Assembly: GCF_963169125.1 (NCBI RefSeq)
Contig: NC_084795.1
Span: forward strand, 135,126,201 to 135,190,200
DNA length: 64,000 nucleotides
From: Humulus lupulus
Taxonomy: Eukaryota > Streptophyta > Magnoliopsida > Rosales > Cannabaceae
Direction: 5' to 3'
Below the pieces are notes generated by a model. That model did no database searches, was not told the origin of the DNA, and worked only from the letters and a program-made list of their open reading frames with translations. Of the stretch, positions 10,190 to 22,380 are shown in pieces (the first letter of the stretch is position 1; every line of letters starts with the position of its first letter). The translations under genes and the position numbers were made by a program.

Positions 10190-12103
10190 TGTATCGTCCT
10201 CCTAATCTAGGACTGTTACACTGTGTACTTTAAATAGTGTCAGACTTGCTAATCAAGTCATTTATTCATAAGCGTGTAACTTAGGTTAATGTCAAGGGTT
10301 ATGGTTAAAAATTTTGGTCAAGGAATCATTGAATTTTCATTTAAAAGTTTCAAACATACATGGAATCCCAAAATATAACAAACAATCGTTTAAAAGGGTG
10401 TATATACATCAAAAGTTACAACCGGCCGACCTATGCGGCAAAATAAGGGATACAACTCTAGTTCCTCTGAGATACCCTCGGTCGTGGTGGACGAGCAGCC
10501 GCATATGTACATGCCGCCAGTGAAGCTCTCCAACTCATGGCTAGTCAAACTTTCCTTTACTCTTACCAGCACCACATAGTACCCGTGAACCAAGGCTCAG
10601 CAAGAAAACTTAAGCATGTGCATGAACAGTAAATACAGGTTCTAAATACATATCTAGCATGTCCAGCAATAATAACCTACTCATGCATGCATAAAATTAT
10701 AAATAAATGATCATTGGATCACTCTGGGGCCCGCTGCCCGGAATAGTTGACCATAGAGTCAACCCCGAGCCCTATACCCTAGCTATGTAACCATAGAGTC
10801 ACTTGGGGCCTTTGCCCTTAGCTCTTTGTAACTAGCCATAGAGCTAGTCAAGCATACCTAACGCTTTAATTTTTCAACGACCATAGGGTCGACCAACGTA
10901 ATAGTACATTCCTGATTGGGCCTAAGCCTTTCAACCAGCGCAGTGCGCTATTGCCGCCCTAGACTAATAAGTCAATCCCTGAGCCAGGTATTCAGATACA
11001 TATACAGATAAGCATGCTTAATACAAAACAAGTATGCATACATATTAATCACATAATACCATCAATTAATTGCAAACATGGAATAACCATATTCCTTAAC
11101 GGGGTCAAGCCCTAGCTACGCAAACCATGCAAACAATCATATAACACTTAGCTAGAAATAGAATATTCAAGTATGTTTAATGAACAAGCACAAACATAAC
11201 TCAATCACATTCATTCATAGGGGCCCAAGCCCTATTCGTAGTTATAATCAACAATCAGGCAAAGCCCTAATCACATATACCAAGTATTGGTGCAGTTTTC
11301 TTACCTAAGGTCCAAGTATAGCGTAATAATAAGAACGACCCTCGAGCACGATCCCGGTTCTGAGGCCCTTGCGATAACCTAGTCACAACTATAACATAGG
11401 ATCTCATCAATAACAAGCAAATAACGGCTTCCAGACCGACTCCTAGCCTCTGGGACGTCGAATCCTACTAAACAGAGTAGTAGGATCGATCCCGAGCCCT
11501 CAGGGTTGAGTTCCTACACTCAAAAGCCCTCCCGGGGGCTCAAAACAACTTAAGCGTCACGACCCCAAGCATCTGAGTCGCGGCCTGCCCAAGTCAGAGG
11601 CCCTAGCCTCCCGAACACGCACTGCAGTGCAGCCTAATAGGCGCCATGACGTGATACTGCATCAAAACCCTCCCCTGGTCGCTGGATTCAAGAGGGTCGC
11701 GACACCCCAAGAACAGGGTCGTGGCCCGACCGTAGGAACACAGAATCCTCTGGTTTTTCTTCAACCAAACTCAACCACAAACCACCCCAAACTAATCTAG
11801 AACCACAATTTAATCCTCAACAGATTCAACACATTACCAGCATCAAAACACAACTTAAACTTGAGTAAAAACGCATCAAGAACTCAAAATCCAACTCTTG
11901 AGCCACAAGCTCAAGAACACGTTATGAACACTGAAAACTTTAACAAAATTCAACTAAAATAGTGGTTAGAGCTTTACCTCAGTTCTGATTAGGTCCCCCT
12001 AACTGTAGCTGATCAAATTCTAGAGCGAAGCCTCTAATCGCCCAAGCTTCACCCAACAATTTCCTTAGTTTCCTCAAGTAACTCACTTAGAAAAATGAAA
12101 GAG

Positions 12104-12138
<35 letters not shown>

Positions 12139-12694
12139 ACTCGGAGAGCTACTAACAGTGTTAGTTGTGTTTCCTTAAGGCTTAAGTCACTTGAGCTAAT
12201 CTGAGGCTCGAGGTACCAAAAGCGTCCCTGAGGGTAAAATGGTCAAAATCCCTGATATCCCCTCCTTATCTTACTAACTCCAAATATATCCTCAATTATT
12301 CATTCTCTTTACCCGATAACCCGATGCTGAGCTCGATACCCAAAATACCCCTTGACTCACCCTGAATTGGGTATTAGGTCCCGTTGTAATTTTCCTGCTA
12401 ACTTGCTCCCTAGGATTGTCTCCTGCCTAGTAACCCAAATAAACCCACATAATAATCTGGTCTCTCACATATATGCACATATATACAATTATGCCCACAA
12501 CGAGCCAAATTATGAAAACTGCCCTTCTAATAAGAAGCATGCCCACATGCATATTTAATACCCCTAAACATGCATATTTAGTCATATTATCATTACACAC
12601 AAATATATCTCATATAAGCATACAAATCCATAAATTGCCATCCTGACACCCTAATCAAGGCCCTAAGCCTTATTAGGTAATTTGGGACGTTACA
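10190..12694 (-). mobile_element. T1 3' LTR (2505 bp)
   Basis: It runs from tgtatcg on the left to gttaca on the right and aligns along its length with 32934-34431 plus 47977-48989. It includes a block of CpG-rich palindromic words (gtcacgac 11556, gtcgcggc 11577, gtcgcgac 11696, and a gtcgtggcccgac word around 11719) and an (AG)n stretch at about 12110-12136. No coding sequence. Confidence 0.85.
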
Positions 12695-12710
12695 CCTATC
12701 CCCTCCTTAC
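12695..12710 (-). other. T1 polypurine tract
   Basis: On the minus strand this reads gtaaggaggggatagg immediately before the TG of the 3' LTR. The same tract stands before the T2 3' LTR (41395-41410), which confirms family and orientation. Confidence 0.75.
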
Positions 12711-13989
12711 ATAAATTTTGTGCTCGAAATTTTCCTTGAATAGAACGGGATACTAATTCTGCATTTCTGCCTCCAGCTCCCAGGTCGCTTCCTCGATCAT
12801 GTTGTTCCTCCATAATACCTTAACTAAGGGTATAGTCTTATTCCTCAGGACCTTGTCCTTCCTGTCTAAAATATGAACTAGCTACTCCTCATAGGACAAA
12901 TCTACTTCTAGTTCCAGATCCTCATAACTCAATATAGGAATCCCATCTGATACATACTTCCTCAACATGGAAATATGAAATACGTTGTGCACACTAGACA
13001 GTGCAGGCGGTAAGGCCAACCTATAGGCCACTTAATCGATCCTCTCGAGGATCTCAAATGGTCCCACTAACCCAGGGCACAACTTGTCCTTCTTCCCAAA
13101 TCTCTTCACCACTCTCAGTGGGGAACCCCAAGGAAGACATAGTCCCCCACTTTGAACTCCACATTACTCCGCTTCAGGTCTGAATAACTCTTCTGTTTGC
13201 TTTGAGATGCAAGCATCTGAGCTCTAATCTTTTCAATAGCCTCGGTGGTCCTCTTAACTTCCTTAGGACCCAAATATTTCCTCTCGCCCATCTCATCCCA
13301 GTGAATGGGCGATCTGCACTTTCTACCATACAACATCTCATAAGGCGTCACTCCAAAAGTCGACTGGTAGCTGTTATTATAGGAAAACTCTATCAAAGGA
13401 AACTATTTACTCCAGGACCCTTCAAAGTCCAATACACATGCTCTCATCATGTCCTCCAATATCTGGATAGTCCTCTCAAACTGACCATTGGTATGAGGAT
13501 GATAAGTTGTACTGAACTTTGGCTATGTACCCGTCGCCCTCTGTAAACTTCCCCAAAACTTGGAAGTAAAGATAGGGTCCCTAGCAGACACAATAGACCT
13601 TGGAGTCCCATGAAGGTGAACTATCTCTCTCACATAGAGAACTATTCAACCGTTTAATTCGTCCCCACTAGTTGAAAGTGAGCTGATTTCATATATTGAT
13701 CCACGATGACCCAAATTGAATCGTCTAGCCCACTGTCCTGGGCAATACTTCCATGAAATCCATCGTGATGTCCTCCCACTTCCACTCTAGGATATCCAGA
13801 GGTTGCAACATCCCTGCTGATAGGTCAGGCACCTTGCCACATACTCAGTCACGTCCCTCTTCATCCCATGCCACCAATATAAAACTTTCACATCCTGGTA
13901 CATCTTTGTGGTGCCTGGATGTAGAGAATACAGGGTAGTATAAGATTCATCCAGAATCTCCCATCTGATCCCAGTGTCCATCGGAAATC
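12711..13989 (-). pseudogene. T1 pol, C-terminal part: integrase and chromodomain
   Basis: Read right to left, it contains the IN zinc-binding region (13981-13787: LHPGTTKMYQDVK, WWHGMKRDV, CLTYQQ), in which the usual paired His has decayed. The IN core follows with many stops (13740-13400), then an open IN segment (13396-13115: IEFSYNNSYQSTFGVTPYEM, YGRKCRSPIHW). A GPFEILERI-type segment precedes the C-terminal chromodomain (about 12900-12730: VLWRNNMIEEATWELEAEM), followed by the family's C-terminal FEHKIYVRRG tail. Chromodomains of this group bind histone marks and direct integration to heterochromatin (family knowledge). Non-functional. Confidence 0.8.
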
Positions 13990-13994
13990 ATATC

Positions 13995-15407
13995 TGTGTA
14001 TGCTCAAAATTCAACACCGGTAAAGAACCCACCTCTCATGCCTCAGGTTCTTGGAAGGTCCTAAGCAACCCTGTTTAAAGTCCATTTGAACCCGCAAAAT
14101 TAGTGCTCAAATTGACTTGGCTCCAAATCACCACTTTGCCTCGAACCTCCACTAACATCCCGCAACTGTCTCGTGAGACAAAGGTCTCACCATACCTCGG
14201 CGAACCATGCAAGGGCCTCGCCTCTTCTTGGCGCGCCCACCATCCGCGAGACCCCTCCAGCAAAGCCATTCCGCGAGGCCATCCGCGGGGCTTCACCTCA
14301 CCTCAGCACGCCCACCGTCCGCGAGGCCACGTCTGCGAGGCCACTCCCGTGAGACCATCTTACGAGGCCGTCTGCGAGGCCTTGCCTTGTCTTGGCGTGC
14401 CCACCATCTGCGAGGCTCCTCCAACAAAGCCATCCACAGGGTCTCACCTTGGCTCGGTGCACCCACCATTCGTGAGGCCATCCGCAGGGCTTCGCCTCGC
14501 CTTAGCGCGCCCACCGTCCGCGTGGCCACTCCTGGAAGACCATCTCGCGAGGCCATTCGCAGGGCCTCGCCTCGTCCTAGCGCGCCCACTATCCGCAAGG
14601 TCATTCCCGCGGGACCATCTCGCGAGGCCATCCACAGGGCCTCGCCTCGCCTCAGCGTGCCCGCCATCCGCAGGGCCTCGCCTCGCCTCGCGCGCCCAGT
14701 ATCTGCCCAAGTGGCCTCGCGCCTCGCAAGGGACAATGCCTTGCGTGCCCCGTGCATGCCCAGGTGCTTCGGGTGTCTCGCACCCTGCACCTCAAGTGAG
14801 TGTCTCCTATGAAGGCCTATCGAGACTCCAACATTTAGAGGTAAAAGCCCAAGTATGATTCAAAAGGATCATGCTAGTACAATCTTGTATGGGGTACGGC
14901 CTTTAAGACCCCGTATGTCTGATATGGATACTCATGCAAGTCGAGTAGTGGGAGTACTGGGAGAGGGGACATGGCTTGTGTCTAGGGCTAGATGTCAAAG
15001 TCGACACCACCACCACCTGCACCACTATGCCTGGCACCACTCTTCTGACATTCGTAAGAATCAAGTAGTGGAGACATTCCCATGGTACCTGGCCATGTAC
15101 TGGAAACCAACACCACTACCCCTAAGGCCACTCTCCTGACAGTGTACTTGTGTACCACCTGGTCCCCTGGACCACAATATATCCAGGGCCATTAGAGCCC
15201 ATTATAAAATTAACCCCACTTCCACATGGAAGGGGGTTGGAAGAAATATTGTAGCACTACACCATAAGAAATACAAATTCAATTCACCATTTTTCTGCTG
15301 CAAGTGTTCTTTGAGTTTCCAATTAGATCTTTAAGGTTTTTCTTTTGATAATCTCAACATTTCTATTTTTCTAACATAACTTGGTTGACGAGTTCTCACC
15401 GTCAACA
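13995..15407 (+). mobile_element. R1 5' LTR (1413 bp)
   Basis: It starts tgtgtatgctc and ends cgtcaaca. The first half (about 14200-14720) is very GC-rich and made of repeats with a clear 75-bp step near 14487, 14562 and 14637. The last 25 bp form a stem-loop (gttgacg...cgtcaac) at the LTR/PBS border. Long open frames on both strands here are a by-product of the 75-bp period, a multiple of three. Confidence 0.9.
15203..15210 (+). promoter_or_regulatory. Putative TATA box of the R1 LTR
   Basis: tataaaat lies at 15203-15210 in the 5' LTR and again at 28872-28879 in the 3' LTR, about 200 bp before the LTR end, a usual place for the LTR promoter. No transcript evidence. Confidence 0.45.
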
Positions 15408-15410
15408 GTT

Positions 15411-15428
15411 TGGCGCCGTCTGTGGGAA
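15411..15428 (+). other. R1 primer binding site
   Basis: tggcgccgtctgtgggaa starts three bases after the LTR end. A site beginning tggcgcc is usual for Tat/Athila elements. I do not assign the tRNA with certainty. Confidence 0.75.
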
Positions 15429-15475
15429 GGATAGATTGCAAGTCACTGTTCTTCCGTCGATTCTGATAAGAAAAA

Positions 15476-17430
15476 ATGCCGCGACGTTCGAAACGGTTGA
15501 GAGAGTCACGCGAGGTCGAAGTCTACCTTGACGGAGATCAGCTAAAAGCCTCCATGAGGGATCCTCCTCCACCTGCAAACATGGAGGCCCCAAGGGAGCC
15601 TGAGGCGCCTAGAGATGAAAGGGAGGCCTTATCCTCGGTAGTCCCACCCGAGGAGGATCGCCCAAGGTCTGCAACTACCCCGGCAAGGGGCGCCGATGAG
15701 TTCCTGCCTCCAAAGCCACTGCATGTACCAAACCCTAGTCGACAGGATCCAGTCCCGTCGAAGCGCCGGGATGACAAGCACCCTCGGGTCCACTCCGTCA
15801 GCTCAAGCTCGAAGTCTCAGTTCTACGAAGATGAGATACGAGAACTTCACCGCAAGAATCAGAGGCTAGAGACCACCTTGGAAAACACGCAAGAGGTGTT
15901 AAATGGGCTGTTGCAAGGGAGATCAAACGTGGCACTCCCTAAGCGCAAAGAGAGAGACCAGAAGGAGGTAGAAACCATTGTCCCAGTAGATGACAGAAAG
16001 ACGCGACTCTCCACTAGTAACACCCCCCGAACGAAGCAACGTAAACATCCCGAACCACCGAAACAGCCCCAGAAGCCAGAGCCAAAGACCAATGCTGCCC
16101 CTCGCAACGATGACGAGGTCACCTCAAAGAGAGCACCCTCAGATTTACGAGAGGAGATCAACAAAAAGAGGGCGGGTAAAAGGACCACACCCCCTATGGC
16201 GCCCCGAGAAGGCAAAGGAAAGGGGGATCTTAACCCGTCCGCTTTGAGAGATTCCCTAAGCAAGAAGAGACAGGACCTGGACACAGAAATGAGGAGCCTG
16301 TGAAGAAAAATCATCACCTCCTCCGGAGGTTAAGCTTTTTAGGAGGAATTCGACCATGAGTCACCCTTCATCAGGGAGATCCAAGCCATCCATCTCCTAG
16401 CCAACTTTAAGGAGCCCCATATGACCCCCTACGAAGGAAGCACAGATCCAAAATACCTTCTGAACGCATTTAACGATCTGATGAAACTGAGGGTAATTAG
16501 TAGCGAGGCCAGATGCCGCTGCTTCGTTGTCACATTGAAAGGACCTGCATACATATGGTTCAAAAGACTTAGACCGGGGTCCATCAAGTCCTGGCAACAG
16601 TTTTCCGATGAATTCCTCCAACAGCACCACGTCATGCGGGACTACACGATGCCAGGCACCAGCCTTTCCAATGTGAAGCAAGGAGAAAATGAGAGTCTAA
16701 AAGCTACATTCATAGGGTCAATATGGAGGCAGCTAAAGTGGGGAGCCTGACCCACCGAGAGCTGAAAATGGCCATCATAGCAAGAGTGCGCCTAGGAAGC
16801 AAATTATGGGATGACATGCTCAAGAGGGAGGTCACGGACTTGGATGATTTCTACGAGCGGCGCAAAAGTATATTCGCGTGGAAGATGGTCACGAGAGCCT
16901 TAAGGCCGGAAAAGACCAAAATTCACCGAAGCCCTCAATCTAGGAGAACCAAGGCAATGCCAAGAAGAAAAGGGTCTATGAGGGGGCAAGGGATGATCGA
17001 CCCCGAAAGCATCAACGCTCTGATGAGTGCAGACAAGGTCCCTACACCTATTATACTGACCTCACTCATGCGAGAGAGCATATTTTCATCACAAACGAAA
17101 ATCAGGTCCCTTTCAGAAGGCCCCCACCAATGAAAAAAGACCGGTCTAAAAGAGACCCCAGCAAGTATTGCCAGTACCATAAAGATATAGGCCACACAAC
17201 TGCGGAATGCAACCATTTGAAGGTGGAGATTGAGGAGCTCATCCGCAGGGGACATTTGGGCAGATATGTGCACAAGGAGAACCGTAGGCCAAAAGAAGGA
17301 GCATCCTCGCCACGGGCACGAGAAGTAGCCCCAGAAGTGCAAGGAGAGGTCAAGACCATCTTTGGAGGACTAGGATTCGAGGACGAGATAGATATGTCAG
17401 GGATTCCAGGCCACCACCGTGCGTCCTGAG
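15476..17430 (+). pseudogene. R1 gag
   Basis: The first ATG after the PBS opens a frame (PRRSKRLRESREVEV...) with a charged, Pro-rich N-terminal part to 16303, then a TGA. The same frame resumes with the conserved Tat gag core (16340-16750: FIREIQAIHL, EGSTDPKYLLNAFNDLM, AYIWFKRL, IKSWQQFSDEF). Frame changes near 16720 and 16860 are needed to follow it into the nucleocapsid part (17130-17430), where CQYHKDIGHTTAEC gives a C-x2-H-x4-H-x4-C knuckle followed by LIRRGHLGRYV. Gag forms the particle and packages the RNA. At least two stops and two frameshifts are present. Confidence 0.85.
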
Positions 17431-18763
17431 TCTGGAGCAGCGCCCCCCGAAGAGTTTCAAGGGTGAAAATGACTCAATAACCTTCACCGAAGAAGACGCT
17501 CGAGGTGTACACTTCCCCCACAATGACCCCCTAGTGTTGACGGTCCAACTTGCTAACTTGAGGGTGCATCGGGTCTTGGTGGATAACGGAAGCTCTGTGG
17601 ACATCTTGTATCACCCAGCGCTGGAGAAGATGGGACTAAGCCTCCGTCACCTAAAGCCTTGCACTACGTCTTTGTATGGATTTACGGGAGATTCGATATA
17701 GCCCCTGGGGACAATCGAGTTAGCCTTTACTATGGGAGAACAGCCCAGACAAACCACCATAATGGCAAACTTCCTTGTGGTAGATTGCGCCTCAGCCTTC
17801 AACGCAGTATTAGGGAGACCTTCCCTAAGAGAATTGAAGGCGATAACTTCTGTATACCATTTAGCTATGAAATTCCCAACTCCCGGGGGAATAACATGCA
17901 TGAAAGGAGAGCAAAAGGAAGCGAGGAAATGTTCTAACACATCCCTCCGCACAACTACAAAGCCGACAGCATCTATGGCGATGGTTGTGCATGAAGGCGC
18001 GAACCCAAGCGAGTTGGACCCACGAGTCATAGAAGAGCCCAGAGCTGAACCAGTAGAAGAATTGGAGGAAGTAACGGTCATGAATGAGCTGTTGAGGAAG
18101 TTGAAAGTAGGAAAAAACCTTACTGATGACATGAAGGAGAAACTAGTAGAGTTCTTAAAAGCCAACCTCGATGTATTCTCCTGGAGTCACGAGGATATGG
18201 TAGGGATAGACCCAGCGGTCATGTGCCACCACCTGAACATCGACCCGAAAGCAAGGCCGGTGAGGTAGAAAAGGAGAGCACTAGACCCAGAAAGATATGC
18301 GGCCCTAAAAGAGGAGGTTGACAAGCTGAAGGAAAACGGGTTCATTCGAGAGGCATTTTACCCACTATGGGTGTCGAACCCAATGCTGGTCCAAAGCCCA
18401 ACAGAAAATGGAGGACTTGCGTGGATTTTACCAGCCTCAACAAGGCCTGCCCTAAGGACAGCTTCCCGCTCCCTAGGACAGACCAGTTGGTAGACGCCAC
18501 AGCGGGACATGAGCTACTTAGCTTCATGGACGCATATTCAGGGTATAACCAAATACCCATGAACCCTGTTGATGAGGAGCACACTTCGTTCATAACGGAC
18601 AAGGGGTTGTACTACTATAAAGTGATGTCCTTTGGTTTAAAAGACGCAGGAACCACTTACCAGAGGTTGGTGACCAAAATGTTCCCAAATCAAATAGGAA
18701 GGAACATGGAAGTGTACGTGGATGATATGCTGGTGAAGACAAAAAAAAGCAGAAGAGCTCACT
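17431..18763 (+). pseudogene. R1 protease and N-terminal RT
   Basis: The aspartic protease is read from about 17480, with active-site motif VLVDNGSSVDILY (about 17570-17610) and the flap/C-lobe LGRPSLRELKAI; one TAG lies near 17700. The frame continues to a linker (18000-18260), a TAG at 18268, and the RT fingers and palm: ENGFIREA, CVDFTSLNKACPKDSFPLPR, DAYSGYNQI, and intact YVDD at 18715-18726. A frameshift lies near 18365. The frame is broken 38 nt after YVDD by the S1 LTR at 18764. Confidence 0.85.
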
Positions 18764-21098
18764 TGTAACGACCCAAATTCGCTAATAAGGCTTAAGGGCC
18801 TTGATTAGTGTGCCGGGATGGCATAAATGGGATTAGAGTGAATAGTATTTATTTGAATGAGATATTATGTGATTGATAGTTCTTAAAAGATATTATATGA
18901 TAATTGATGATATTATGTGATAATATGAAATAAATATGTTGTGTATGTGAGAACCGCATTATTATGTGGATAACTCTGTAGCCGTTGACTCGAGGCGATC
19001 CTAGGACTAGACAGTGGGAAAAGTCACAACGGGGCATTATAATTGACTTTGGACAAGCCAGGGATATTTTAGGTATCGGGTAGTGATTTAAACTATCATG
19101 TGATGGAAATAAATAATTGGAGATATCTTTGAGGTTAGGATGTTTAGGCGGGATTATTGGGGAATTTTACCGTTTTGCCCTCGGGGACGTTTCCGGCACC
19201 CCGAGCTTTGGGATTAGTCTAATAACCTAAGGATATACTTGGAAAGACTTAGAAAATACTAGACACAAAAATTTAACCGACCCTTTCTCAGCTCTTTCTC
19301 TCCCTTCTCTCTCCTAAGGAAGAACAACACTGAAATTTGAGGAGGAACTACTGGAATCAAGCTGAATCTTTGGGGAATTAAAGGGCTGAATTAGAGGTTG
19401 AGCCCTAGAACTAATCAAGGACTGAGTTAGAGCCAAGGTAAGCATTGATTTTCGTTCTGTGGTTAGGAACTTTAAGAAAAATTGCTGAGTTTTTTATAAT
19501 TGTGGTTTTGATATTTAAGGTGGAGTTTGGGGCTTGAAACTCTGAAGATAAGCCAGGGGGTCCTTGGAGAAACGAATCTACAACTGAGGTAAGGTTCAAT
19601 TAAAAGTTTGATGGTTGAATTTTAGAGTATCCATGGCTAGATTTTGTGTTTTTAAGTTAGGAAGTTTCAGTAATTGAAATGGGTCTTTGATGGGTTTCTA
19701 GCCTAGGATTCAGCTGGGTTGAGTTGTTGGGATCTTGTGGGAAGCCTTTGGATAATTGAGTTGTGGATTTGGGGTGGTTTTGAGTGAGTTTTCATGAGGT
19801 TTGGGAGTTAAAAATGGTGGTTTTTCTGGGTTCGAAGGGGTCGGGTCGCGGAATAGTTCTTGGTGAGCCGCAGCCCTTGTAAGTTGAGTTGTGTTGAGGA
19901 AGGAGGGCGAGCCACGGCATGGCCTAAGGAATGCCGCGGCCCTTACCTATTTTTGTGCCTATGGAGGGCTCTGTCTGGGGCCATGCCGCGGCATGGATGG
20001 CCTATGTCGGGGCCCTTAAGGGATTTTGGGATTTTGAGATTTTAGGCTTGAGAGTTTAACCTAGGGTGCTCGGGATTGAATCTTTTACCATATTTGGTGA
20101 AGTTCAATGTTCCGAGGACTAGAACTTGGTTTAGAAACTCATTTAAGATTGTTAATGGTATCCTTCATCATGGTTGTGACTAGGTGCTAAGCTAGGGCTC
20201 GGATATCGGATCGCGCTCAAGGAGTATCGCCCATAACTAATTCATCTTGAAGCTAAAGGTAAGAAAAATATACCCGGTTGAATATTTGAAAGGGACTAAG
20301 GGCTCCTTGATATATATGATTGAAAGAATGATATTATGCCATGTAAATTGTAAACCAATGGCCTAAGTGAGCCATGGTTAACTTGTGAAATTGGCACGGC
20401 TCGAACACTGGTATCCAAGGATAGCTTATTATGCACTGAGTTCGGTTTAAGCGGGCCGAAGTCAGTGGGTTAAACAGAGGGCGCGACCTAAGGTGTCGGC
20501 CCTAGTACTTGTGTTGGTTGATTGTTATATATGGCTATGATTATGATTAGTGAGATTGTTAAATATTCTAAGTATAGATGAGGTTATTTGTACCTTGAAG
20601 TATGCTTATATGCTATGGATTGAATACTTGAACATGCTTATTAGAACATTTGTTTGATAACATTGTATATGTTGTGTATGTTGTTTTCTTGCTGGGCCTT
20701 GGCTCATGGGTGCTGCGTGGTGCAGGTAAAGGCAAGGGCAAGATTGATCAACCTTGACTGGAGAGCTCTGTAGGGTGAATGTACATGTCAGGCCGCTCAA
20801 CTGCCACGGTTGAGGAGATTACAGGGACGAGAGGACCAGAACCTTGTATTTTGCCTTAGTATGGCTAATGTTTACTCTTAACTGCTGGATTTTGTAAACA
20901 ACCTTTTAAACATTGTACTTTTGGGGATCCCTTCGGTAAATTGTTTATAGTCTATAAAATGTTTCTTTTGCAGCCAAAATGTCTTTTAGCCCTAGAATAC
21001 TTTAACTAATGACACGTTTTGATTAAACGACTTGATTAGCAAGTCTCACACCTTTATAAACACACAGTGTAGCGTTCTTGGCTATCCAGGGCGTTACA
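18764..21098 (+). mobile_element. S1: solo LTR of a Tekay-like element (2335 bp)
   Basis: TSD tcact at 18759-18763 and 21099-21103; ends tgtaacg...cgttaca. It belongs to the same subfamily as S4 and S2, which share the ctatccagggcgttaca end (reversed there). No internal region remains, so this is a solo LTR formed by unequal recombination. It carries CpG palindromes gccgcggc at 19933-19940 and a perfect 16-bp palindrome ccatgccgcggcatgg at 19981-19996. No coding sequence. Confidence 0.9.
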
Positions 21099-21103
21099 TC
21101 ACT

Positions 21104-22380
21104 AGCAACCTCATGGAGATGTTCAACACCCTTCACAAGTACAGAATGAAGCTGAACCCACTCAAATGCACCTTCGGAGTTTCGTCAGGAAAATTCCTGG
21201 GTTTCATGGTGAATTCCCAAGGTATTGAGGCTAATCCTGAAAAAATCAAGGCCTTGCTGGAAATGAGCCCGCCACGGGGCAAAAAAGAGGTGCAATGCCT
21301 GACGGGGAGAGTGGCAGCCCTCAATAGATTCATCTCCAGGTCGACTGACAAATGCCTCCCTTTTTTCAACATCCTAAAAGGGAACAAAAAGTTCGCTTGG
21401 GATGACGAATTCCAGGACGCCTTCACCAAGTTGAAGGAGCACCTTGGAAGGCCACCCCTTTTGGCCAAGCCAGAGAAAGGGGAGAAGCTGTACATATATC
21501 TAGCTGTATCTAAGCATGCCATAAGTGCCGCCTTGGTCAAGGGGGAAAAGAAGCACCAGTACCCTGTCTACTATATGAGTAAGCGATTGGTAGACGCGGA
21601 AACCCGGTACCCGGAAATAGAGAAGTTAGCATATGCCCTGGTAGTGGCTTCTCGAAAATTGAGGCCCTGTTTTCATGCTCATGCGATTGAGGTGCTCACC
21701 AACACCCCCTGCGTCAAGTCTTGCACAAGCCAGAAACTTCAGGAAGATTGCTAAAGTGGTCGATTGAATAGAGTCAGTTCGACATCACTTACACCCCAAG
21801 GACCTCCATCAACGGGCAGGTACTTGCAGACTTTATAGTTGAGTTCACATACCGACCCCAAGAGGAGGGGGAAATAGAGGAGAAGGAACCAGCACCTGAA
21901 GAGGATAGGCACCCTGAAAAATGGAACCTCCATGTAGATGGGGCGTCAAACGAAGGGGGAGCCGGTGCTGGCATAGTAATGACAGGACCTGAAGGGCACA
22001 AGATGTATTGTGCCTTGAGATTTGGAATCAAGGCTTCCAATAATGAAGCATAATATGAGGTGTTGTTGACTGGCCTGTGGCTAGCTAAGGAATTAAAGGT
22101 ATCCCACTTGCATGTCTTTAATGACTCACAGGTGGTAGTGTTTCAGGTGAAGGGCGAATACCAAGCTAGAGGTCATGGCTGCATACCTCTCGAAGGTGAA
22201 GGAGTATTTGGACCAGTTCAAAAAATACACGATAGAACAGATCCCCAGGGAGCAGAATACGAGCGCCGATGCACTCGCAAAACTCCCCTCCACGCGAGAC
22301 GAAGATACGCTTGAGTCTATACTAGTTGAATATCTCCCCAAGCCAAGCATAGCCAAAGAGAGGATCAACACGGTCAAGAG
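21104..22380 (+). pseudogene. R1 RT thumb, RNase H and archaeal-type RNase H
   Basis: The frame resumes after S1 with the RT thumb/connection (NTLHKYRMKLNPLKCTFGV, GKFLGFMV) and RNH (FISRSTDKCLPFF; LYIYLAVSKHAISAALV; ETRYPEIEKLAYALV). After a stop and frameshift near 21754 the aRNH follows: WNLHVDGASNEGGAGAGIV (about 21920), IKASNNEA with an in-frame stop in place of the usual EY, and HVFNDSQVVVFQVKGEYQA. A frameshift near 22170 leads to YLDQFKKYTIEQIPREQN and SADALAKLP. A second, archaeal-type RNH between RNH and IN is the marker of the Tat lineage. Confidence 0.85.

Noticed and set aside
14103..14858. 251-codon plus-strand frame with Arg/Pro-rich repeats, and overlapping frames on both strands
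   Set aside because: It lies in the LTR and is held open by a 75-bp GC-rich repeat; the 3' LTR copy does not preserve the same single frame.
18764..21098. Possible host gene or intron inside R1 RT
   Set aside because: A perfect 5-bp target duplication and terminal inverted ends show it is a solo LTR.
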